Below the pieces are notes generated by a model that was given only the letters and a program-made list of their open reading frames with translations, searched no databases and was not told the DNA's origin. Source: Watersipora subatra (taxonomy: Eukaryota > Bryozoa > Gymnolaemata > Cheilostomatida > Watersiporidae). Taken from it: a DNA stretch of 64,000 nt. A program made the position numbers and the translations under genes. The stretch lies in NCBI RefSeq assembly GCF_963576615.1, contig NC_088714.1:47711772-47775771 (forward strand), written 5' to 3'. Position 1 is the first letter of the stretch. The number at the start of each line of letters is the position of its first letter. Below are positions 49,503 through 59,400 of this stretch, piece by piece.

Positions 49503-49736
49503 CCCCCCTCCGTGTTTCATGATCAAGATATCCTTGATGTCTCGATGAAAGATGAAGTCACTTGCATGAATTGCGATCATTTTTTCTCGAATTTTAATGC
49601 TTTCTAGTAATCTGCCCCGAAATATGTCTAGTTCACCCAACAACGAGTCTTTAGCGAAATCTAAAACAGAACCTTGTAACGAAATACGGTTTGGCCAAGA
49701 TGATTCATCTGTTAAGGATTCATGGCAATCAAACAA
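49503..49736 (-). CDS. Probable first exon of an unidentified minus-strand gene
   Basis: From ATG at 49736 the frame encodes 78 codons (MFDCHESLTDESSWPNRISL, then LLGELDIFRGRLLESIKIRE), and the region ends on the minus strand at a good donor GG|GTAAGC. The amphipathic, charged composition looks protein-like, and the more even GC content differs from its surroundings. I do not recognise the family and could not find the next exon at lower coordinates. Confidence 0.4.
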
Positions 49737-50013
49737 TGTTCGGTTTTCTAAACTCCTTAAGGTAGAGGACTAATATGATTGGGTAGTTAGAGCTTTCGGC
49801 ACTTCGCTATTCGATAAAGCTAAATCCATACTATTGGACAACTATTTACGGAAAAACAATTATGCTCACGCTCGCACAGAACATAGCTTGCGTTATCATT
49901 GTCTGAATCGGTGAGTCAGATGAAACAGCTAGAGAAGTTTTGGTGATGGTCGTCAACACCAAAGTGATGTTCCCTTTTGTGTTAGGTTTAGTTGGAGAAT
50001 CCTTCTTGTGGAA

Positions 50014-50037
50014 TTAGACAAAATGTATTTTGTCTAA
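50014..50037. repeat. Perfect 11-bp stem palindrome
   Basis: TTAGACAAAAT, GT, then the exact complement. A further copy of ATTTTGTCTAA follows at 50046-50056. Confidence 0.8.
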
Positions 50038-51925
50038 GAGACATGCATTTTGTCTAATTTAAAATTGTCTGCATTATTGATAGCTGTACAAATGAGAGGG
50101 ATTCATTACCTTTTGTAGAAGTGAGAGTCACTTCTTGGCTGATGCTACTGTAAAAGGATATTCTAAACTCCTAATTGTATCAGCGACTGTACCCTATGGT
50201 CTAGAACACTTGACCTGTCATCAGCAGATAGAGGTTCAGCTGACGAAAAAAGTCACAAGTGGTGACAGGAATGGCATCAAACCTTGAAGGTTAACTGACA
50301 GCATTTTAAAATTACATTTATTTGTACCAATATAATTATTGATACTTTATTTTTCAATCATGATTTTGATATTTAAAGAACAAAATACCAGTTTTGTAAA
50401 CAAAATATTCGCGATGCAAGCTCCAAGCTGTGATGATGTAGGAAAGTCGTTTTTGCAAAACACAGATGGATGGTTAACGATGGCCATACTGATGATTAAA
50501 CAACGCATGAACGCAAGACAAGTGTTTCTGTTGCCTGCCATTCTGATATAGAGAGGTCATCGACTTGCGACATTGAATGGTTTTCAAGGCGGAGTGCAAC
50601 TTGAATTTTAGTACAAGTCCAAAAGCTTTGAATAAATAAATCTGTACTCTTATTATATATAGTTTCACCTTCATGACAATGGCGTTTTATTTATTTGATG
50701 CAATTAGAAGATTCCGCCTTACGCTTTTTAGACATAATGATGGCCAAAAAACCTTAAAACAAAGGTGAGCGAAGGAGAACAGGCAGGACCAATCAAAACG
50801 GCGTTTCCCTGAAACTGAGTAATGCACTGATGCTGTCTTCTTATACCACAAGTACAACAAAGTGTATTCATTCTTTGTACTTTGGATACTAGTCTGCAAT
50901 TGTTTGCGCCACTTACATCATAAATAATGCAAAGACGTAACTATAGTATTAAACATTATTTTAGATATTTTCTCATGAAACGAGTTTGTAACCTTAAAAC
51001 AACGGATGTCGAGATCGTAGTAACTCGACTCCCTGACTACTTCTCTAGCGAAGATGTTTTAAATACTCAGCATGGCAGATAATTGCAACACGAGGTTGAA
51101 GCAGATATCACAAATACCGAATAAGTCTACACTATTTTCATACATCTTTCATTAATTTTCATGCAAGTGTTATAGAATTACACCAATTACATACATATTG
51201 TGGAGTATACTAGCAAAAGATTCTTTCTTAACAAAAAATAATAAAACTGAAAATTGGTCTGTAAAAACTATCTATTCGGGAAAATCATCTAATTAATACT
51301 AATTAATTTCTTTTTCTTGAACAGACAATGTTTAGACAAACTAATTCAAAAAACAAGCAAATTTAATAACTATATAGCATCACAAATGTTTCCTGTCGAT
51401 ACCTCTGTTGATAAAAACAGGTATTTGGCTGAAGTTAAACAAAAATATTATTCAAACATCAACCTATGTTATCTGCTACTGTTAAAGCAATATAAATTTA
51501 TGAAGTCAGTTAACCTTCACACCGCTCTCCGCAATCAAGCGTGTCTTCAGTTGAAGTTTCCTCGTCACTTGGAATAACATGCCTATGCCATGCCAGACAG
51601 GCCTAGCCAAGATTGCGGAGACATTGCTTGTGCAGCGATGCTTTTAAAAGCATGTACAGCTCCGCTGCTGGAAGCTAAGCAGATATCACACTCAATTTTC
51701 AAGGAATTGTTTAAGCGGTATTCATCTTAAACAACAGATTAAAATAATATAGTCAGTATCGCTAGACAGCAAATCACTCTAGCCTTCTACTACATGGTCA
51801 TTACTTGAGTGCTGTGAGTACCAATTATGGTGACTTTGCTCATTGATGGCCAGAGGCTATACTCTAGTCTTGGGTTCTACAGCTTCTAGTATCAGTCTGC
51901 TAATTTAGCTTGAGTAAATTCCTAA

Positions 51926-52108
51926 ATACCTTTCCAAGAAAAGCACACATTGAGAGATCTGCTTCACGCTAGCTATCTTCAGTATAATTTTATCGGTAAA
52001 ATGGAGACATTCTCTGAATGGACAAAATCTACTGTAGAACGAAAGTCAAGAGTAGAAGCTTTGACAACTCTGGAAGAGATCTTAGATGATGAATATAAAA
52101 ATCTGTAG
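51926..52108 (+). pseudogene. C-terminal remnant of a carbohydrate sulfotransferase
   Basis: Sixty codons run open to TAG at 52106. The segment LQYNFIGKMETFSEWTKSTV closely resembles the 'YDFIGKmETl.eD' signature near the C-terminus of Golgi carbohydrate sulfotransferases (the HNK-1/chondroitin type, Sulfotransfer_2). The cysteines that normally precede it (C-x2-C) are replaced here by LLHAS, and the N-terminal cofactor (PAPS)-binding motifs are not seen in the surrounding sequence. A decayed gene copy or isolated exon is most likely. A functional terminal exon with diverged cysteines cannot be excluded. Confidence 0.45.
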
Positions 52109-53179
52109 TGAGCTGCCACAGGAATTAGTCGCGGAGTTCCTTGCAACTATTCAACTTTGCAAAAATTCTCACTGTTGAAAACTTTGATACTCAGAAAAAA
52201 TTGAAAAATATTTCTAGCTTTTTGTGTTTTTCCTGTTGTAGTGCAAACATAAAATATTTTTTAACATTCAAAGTGGGAATTTTCTGGTGTGCATTTTTTG
52301 TCATTAGTAACTACACACATTTTATTGCTCTCCTAATTTATCCGTAAATCGTCGCAAATAAAAATTTGGTTGTTACAGAATCTAACAATTTTATCCCAAC
52401 AGATGTCCAAAAATATAAAGATTTAAAATGTCCTTAAAACCAATGTTCAACAAGTCTGGCTGGTAGAATATGCATGGAGTGTGATAAATACCTTCTAAGC
52501 TTCCTTCGACAGAAAGACATAGTTATCTGAAATATACACCAAAAATACCTCTGAATGCATCAGAACACTGGCGTCTCTCACTTACTTTCAAGGACACAAA
52601 AACGCTTTCAATTCTTAAGCTGCAACGATAGCCTCTCATAAAGAATTTTTAAAGCTGATCTCAAATTTCTAAGCAGTGCACATGCGTATTTAAAAAAAAA
52701 TCACTTTACTAGCATAAGTAAAGCCAAGTTGGTGGCAAAATTGAAGTTAATGCATGCTTGGTCAGATTTCTTACGCATATCCACACACGGTGTAACTGAT
52801 TTTATTTCAATGCCACAGGGGAGATAAAAGAGAACATTGATTTACTTCACGAAGCAAAAACCCTATTGTTTTTGTTAATGTTATTAATCGCATTGCATAA
52901 GCCCTTAGACAATACTGAATTGATACTTGGCAGGGCATTGCACTCCGTGGCACGCTATTACATGCCTTTGAAATGTCTATGCACCGCGCAGAGCTTTATT
53001 GACGAGTTGCTAGGCTACATGCCATGTGTTTCTATGCGTTATCGTATTCGGCAGGCGCTGTCAGCGGTATGACAATTGGGCAATGGAAGGCATGCATAGA
53101 GAAGTGACTACATAGTCAGCTGACAGCCGTGGGAACTGCAGCAGTGAATATTCTTATGGTGATCTTTAATATTACTGAC

Positions 53180-53295
53180 AAAGAAGTTTGGTATTGCGTG
53201 AGGTAAGTACAATGTACATATAAGTACAAGCTTGGTATTGCGTGAGATAAGTACATAGTAAGTACAAGCTTGGTATTACGCGAGGTAAGTACAAT
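53180..53295. repeat. Short tandem repeat
   Basis: AGCTTGGTATTGCGTGAGGT-type units followed by AAGTACAATG recur about three times, with small indels. Confidence 0.75.
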
Positions 53296-53540
53296 GAATA
53301 TATCATAAAGATTAACAGCATGAAATGCAGGTGTCTAGAATATGCTAGAATACAGAGTGCCGTTTTTCATGGCTGACACTGACTAGTGAAAGCTTGAAAC
53401 TATGTCTTCTAGTAAGTGGCTGTTACAACTAGATGATCTAAGGGCTGTCGAATACGTTCCTTTTAATGTGCAGCATTAACTATGCTGTTAAAACTATTAA
53501 ATATGGCAGCATTATAATAGAAACTGTCTAAATTTGCTGT

Positions 53541-53992
53541 CACGTAGAGACACTCTTCTGTTAAGCATAGTAACTCTGTTATTGAACATAGTCACTCTGT
53601 TGTTAAACATAGACACTCCACTATTAACCATAGATACTCTGTTGTTAAACATAGACACTCCGCTGTTAAACATGACACTCTGCTGTTGAACATAGACACT
53701 CTGCTGTTAAACATAGACACTCTGCTGTTGAACATAGACACTCTGCTGTTAAACATAGACAGTCTGCTGCTAAACATAGAGACTCTGCTGTTGAACATAG
53801 ACACTCTGCTGTTAAACATAGACACTCTGCTGTTGAACATAGACACTCTGCTGTTGAACATAGACAATCTGTTGTTGAACATAGACACTCTGTCATTAAA
53901 CATAGACACTCTGCTGTTAAACATAGAGACTCTGCTGTTGAACATAGACACTCTGCTGTAAAATATAGACACTCTGTTGTTAAACATAGACT
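53541..53992. repeat. 21-bp minisatellite
   Basis: About 20 units of ACTCTGCTGTTGAACATAG plus AC. The unit is seven codons long and gives open frames on both strands (repeated MFNSRVS on the minus strand). Confidence 0.95.
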
Positions 53993-55359
53993 TAGTTATT
54001 ATATACTATATAGATCAAGTACAAAACATATCTATAATACTTCAAGTTAAAATTATCAGTAAAACATTTGATCTTTCCAAACAAATGCTAGGAAGCATTA
54101 GAAGAAGTTGTGCTCTATTCTGCTCCTTTGTGAGCGTAGAGAGTTTGTAGTTAAACATCTAGTTATGATTGCCTCGGCATACGAATTCCGAGCATGCCAT
54201 GTAAAATTTGAGAAAATATATGACTTCAAAGTTATTTTCAACAGACGATATTTGAGGTTTCTATAAATATTGCAGTTTGAATGAAAGTAAAGAGAACGCT
54301 GAAAATGAAAATAAAATAAGCACACAAATAATAACAGATGTACGTGTATAAGCGAAGTAAGTCTGAGTGTAGTTTAGCGTACGTTATAGAAAGTTACGTT
54401 GAGTATCTTTTACCCACTTTACCATCAAACCTAGTCAAACCATCAAACCTATGTACCACAAAGCCTATACTTCCGTTTGCGTGTCCCGAAGATAAAGGAA
54501 CAACTAACACTTTTTTTTACTGATTATCGCTATTCATTTAGTTATTTTGCAGTTTTGTATTAGACATGAGCTACAGTTTCTGTGTAATTACCTGCAATGT
54601 TAGCTAAGGAACTAGCAGAAGTTTTTAGACTTTAGAACAAATTGCACAATTCACAGGCTCATCTTAAGTATTTGCTCTCTTTCATACGACCCACAAAACA
54701 GATTTGACTGTTTCCTTTCACGCTCTGCCAAATCAAGCTGCGAAGACTTTTTAGGTCTTCAATATGTAGGCTTTGCATGCAAATGGTTAGCTAGAAATGC
54801 GTATGTTTGCAGCCATTTCATAACTTCTCCAGTATAATCCAGCACAAAATGCCACAGTTTGTTGAAAAGAGCAACTCAAAAAAATAAACAAAATGGGACC
54901 ACCTTGCGTCAGCGCTGTCTGTATGTGGCTGACACATTGCAGTGGCAGATGACTTATCCATAGCAAGGGTAAACTGAAAATCTCACAGAACCAGAGCAGA
55001 CCAACTATGAATGCATTTTTATTATCTCCAGATATAACACAGACAGCTCAGCAACACAGAACTCCACGCAACGGCCCAAGAGTTATTCTCTTCTCTGATT
55101 GTACCAACTTATTAGCGAGCTAATATCTGTGCTATAAGCCAACAACAGCAAACTTTCAGTTGTAAAACTTGTGATACAGTTTATCTGGATGTAAGCCACC
55201 TTATCGTCTGACAGCTCTACATTTTGAGTAAGCCAGAGATAGCAACCGCACCTGTAGAATCATGTATCGTCCATTTTGTCTTACGCCGCAAGCTGGTATC
55301 CCTTTGTTTTGAAAACTGATAAAGGAAAATTAGAGTACTTTCAATATTATGCTTAAGGA

Positions 55360-55590
55360 TTATGTTCTTATAATATGGACAGTTACAATCAGTGTCTCAA
55401 TGCCCTCAATGCTAAGGAGCTAAACGTGTTTCTAGATATTTGCAGTTTAAAATACTCCAATCATATCTCCAATCTGCCTGACCATCAATTACATTTCAAC
55501 TTCCCCAAAAACGAAGACGCCTTATACCAGACACCAACACTTTGTCAATTTACATTACAGAACAGTGTTATCTTTCAATACACATAATCT
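55360..55590 (+). repeat. Dispersed repeat copy (also at 13065-13275)
   Basis: Alignable with 13065-13275 through CTAGATATTTG, TTTAAAATACTCC and ACAGTGTTATC. The 70-codon frame (MDSYNQCLNALNAKELNVFL) may be a remnant of a coding element. Confidence 0.5.
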
Positions 55591-56306
55591 ACTTCACTAT
55601 TTTTGTTTTTGTCTGCTGGTCTAATTTGCCTTAAACAGCATTGATCAGTTATTATATTTTATTATATTATTATATTTAACAAGATTATTTCTTTTAGTAA
55701 TACTTGTACAAAAACTGTGGTTTTGCAATAACTTTCATACAAGATGGCTCTCTAGTGGTGATAATGTTTAAATGAAACTGAATGAATCATTCAGTGCCTC
55801 CATGAATGGTGTAATGACATCAGGATGTCGGTTAAAACCGTCCTCTAAGTCTTCCCACGTAAGTGAAATTTGATAAAATACCGTTAAAAAGCGCGTCACT
55901 ATGTACACACCGTGATAGGCTATGAATAGTTAAACAGCATTGCGTAAATTACACGTATAACAACGAAAGTGTGACCTGTAAAAGCATACAATATAATCAT
56001 AAGCTACATTGTTAAACGTGCAATACAAACAATCATAACACGACCTGTCAATTGATTTTTTATATCCGATCCGAGTCTGTGTTGATATTGGTGATAGGTC
56101 CAATTAGCATGGTTTGATTTATGCCTATTACTTACCCGCTTCAGGCCATTTCCAATTATTTGCAAAGTTTGCCAAAAGACTGTGTCAATATCAGCGGAAG
56201 GAGACATGCTGTTTCGTTGATTTTTCAGACGCAATTATCCTTATGATTAGAGTGCTGGACTGTATAACATAATCGTTTGATCTAGACGTGGCCTGAAGTC
56301 TACCCG

Positions 56307-56487
56307 ATGGGCTGTGCCTCGAGTGTGTCTGTTAAATCCAACACGTCACAAACTTCTCTCAACGACACTACACAATCCAACAACAATGTAAAAGGTTCCG
56401 CGGCGGAAGTCTCCCCAGAGGTTTCTGCTCATGTTCCGGCGGAAGAGTGTCTAGCCAACAAGCCAGCCCCAAAAACTAAAAACTCAG
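56307..56487 (+). CDS. STMND1: STMND1-like exon 1 (lipidated N-terminus)
   Basis: Residues 1-60. The MGC start is followed by a Ser/Thr/Asn-rich low-complexity stretch (SNTSQTSLNDTTQSNNNVKG). The donor is tcag|gtaaac, phase 1. Confidence 0.82.
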
Positions 56488-59400
56488 GTAAACATCTCTA
56501 ACAAAACCACTAAGACAAATCTTTGACTATATTGTTGTACGTAAACATAATCTTTCCTATCGTAAGAGCCATGGCAGTCTACCCAAGGCCACGGTAAGTG
56601 TAAAATATCCCTTCATTTGGGATTTGAACTCAGAACATTTGACTTTATAGACAGACACTAACAGCTGAGCTGATCAATCACATTCTGGCTTTTTTGAATA
56701 ATTGTGGGCATAGTTATACTCTGCACTGCATCAGCGCACCTGACGATCTCCCACAGCACACTGAACTGCCAGGGTACTAGTATATATTAACTATAAGGTC
56801 CCTTATAGTTTAATATACTTTAATATAAATAGCTGTATTATTTGTAGCAACTAAATACTGAAGTATTGAGACCAAAAATATAATTTACGGTCCCAAATAT
56901 AGAAAAGTATTCGCTGAATTGTGCTCATTTCTTATATGTGTATTTATTTTAATCCTTGGCGCTTGGCCACCTCCTTAGCTAGCATTTCACCTTCTTAAAC
57001 AGAAGAGATGATTATTATAGGTTGTAATTATATATGGTAGACACATCATGAAGGACTTACTGGTGCACAAACAGATAAAGCCACCATAATAAACGGGTGA
57101 ATAAAAAACATTGCAGGTTGTAAGGTGATTGTGATATGACCAAAACACATGTTAAAGTAGCATTATTTTCGTTTTTTTTGTTAACCTATTTACCTTGACC
57201 TAGACTGAACAAATGCCTCCTCGAGAATAGTTCTGTTAAAACTTAGACTTGCCAGAAACTGGTTCCCAAACTGAATTGTAGAGTTGCATAGGGTGCGAGT
57301 AACATTGCAAGCTTTCCCATTCTAACCCTGGTTAAAAGTTCAGCTGTGTAACAGGTTCTTACACTGACCCTGGCTGCTCTAGCATTATGCTGCTTAGATT
57401 GTCTACCTTGTAAGATGCTGCCTACCTTATAAGGTGCTGCCTGTTCTTACTCGTAAGAGCAGTGCTTTATTGGTTACAACCAGAACTTGATTGTTCACAG
57501 GGATAGCCTTTGAGGTTAGTCTTGCTGAGAGTAAGGAAGGTTTGAAGAACCCACCCAAACGCCTTTCTGTAAGTAGTCTATTATGCCTCTAGATAATAAG
57601 TCAGTGTAAGGTCTGCTACTAGGCATTGAGTCTTTTTTAAGTTTGAATCAGAATTTCTATTGTAATGGGAAAGAATAGAAGTGATTATTTTTGTCAACAC
57701 ATAATTCTAGTTATAAAGGTCTTCCACCTAGACCACAAAGTGCTCACTGAAACTAGAGCACAAACCACTCACGAATTAGTGTAAGCATAGATGCAACTTT
57801 TATGAAAACAGCACATGGACAGACAATTTTTCACATGCCATAGATTATGTTGTGTGATATCATAGCGCTACTCAGAAGAACATTTAGAGAATAACTATTT
57901 GTAATGCACACTGTGAAATTGGGAATGAGTGAAAGCCTTTGTTCTTGTAGAGACTCGATCCTATTGAAGGGCCCCGACTTACAGCCGAGGAACTTGAAGA
58001 AAAGCTCCGCTTGGCGGAGAGAAAGAGAAACAATGTAAGAAAACAATTTTTTATGAGAAAGAAATTTTTTAGCAAGGTAAAGATCAAAGCATAACAGTAA
58101 TCGCTAACAACAATCTGCTATTTGTGACACCAATCTACAAAACTGCTCAATTCAATGACACGCATCGCCAAATCCAGCTAGAGATCTTCAGAGATTAAAA
58201 TTTAACAAACCTTGAATTGAACTTTCTATCATTTGTTAAAATGGTTTTCTGAATAAGTAAGATAATGTCGCATCAACACACTAGACAATGCCAGCTTCAT
58301 AAGTAGACCTTTGTATAACATAAGCAAAGGCCAAATGAAAATACCTCAACTGAAAAAACAAAATAATTAGACATGATGTAGAGATGACAAAGTTATGGCT
58401 ACTATCCAAACATTTTTTTTTAATTGATTTCATTTGCAATTTCTTAGCAACTGGAGACGAGGGCTAAAACAGCTCTAGAGTCTCGTAAGAGGTCAAAAAG
58501 AAAACGAGAACTCATGGTGGCTCGAGAGCTGGAACGGCAGCATGAACAAGCTAGAGAAGTAAGTGATAGCCTCTTTTAAACACAGTGAATTTCTTTCTAA
58601 TGTCCTGATATAAAGCAACTGCTGCCAGCCAATCTGTCTATCGGCGTTATATACTGCAACAAATCTCTGAAAAACGGTGAACAAATTTATCTGTTACCAT
58701 GACAAGTCAACTTTGGCACAATAACTTAACTTAAAAACTAAAACATTAAACTTTTTTGGCAGCTGGAAAGCAAACTGAAGTCAGCTGAAAGGCAGCGAGA
58801 ACAACAGCAACAGCAGAAACACGAAAGACAGAAACTCCAAGAAGAAAGAATTAAGAGAGCACAACTCAAAAAAGAAAAGTTGTTACTTGATGAAGATATT
58901 TTATCCGATGTTGAAAAGGATGAAAACTTTAACAATGATGATGGTGAGTGAGCAGAGAAACTAGCACCTAAGACTTACTACTGCTCGATAGAGCTAAAGA
59001 TTCTCGCAATGATGACGGTACTGTTTATTTCTTGATTTTGGATACTCCAAGACTGTTATACCTATCACTACTTAGCATATTAGCATTACTTAGCACCAGA
59101 TCCCCTGCCACCACTTATCAAAGCAGTAGGTAACGCTAAACCTTGATGCTTAGCAGCACCTGCCGACACTGATCAAGGCACTAGGTAATGCTTAACCCTG
59201 ATGGGCAGTAGCACCTGCCAGAGCTGATCAAAGCACTCTATAATGCTAAACCCTGAAGCTCATTAGCACCTGTCAGCACTGATCAAGGCACTAGCTAAAC
59301 CCTGATGAGCAATAGCACCTGACAACACTAATCAAGGCACTATGTAATGCTAAATCCTGATCCTAAGCAGCACCTGCCAGCACTAATCAATGCACTTATA

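Larger units (their letters stand above)
52109..56306. other. Gene-poor stretch before the stathmin-domain gene
   Basis: Apart from the repeats listed separately (53180-53295, 53541-53992, 55360-55590), no supported exon is seen. The 68-codon frame at 52866-53072 lies in a locally GC-richer patch but has no recognisable domain. Confidence 0.35.

Noticed and set aside
50155-50300. Possible tRNA-like SINE (TGGTCTAG ... GAGGTTCAGC)
   Set aside because: B box deviates too much and no family head or tail is seen.
51590-51730. 46-codon plus-strand frame MPDRPSQDCGDIACAAMLLK, just before the sulfotransferase relic
   Set aside because: Protein-like composition but no match to sulfotransferase regions and no clear splice link.
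53592-53987. 131-codon MFNSRVS repeat ORF and its plus-strand shadow
   Set aside because: Product of the 21-bp minisatellite; all frames stay open because the unit is a multiple of three.
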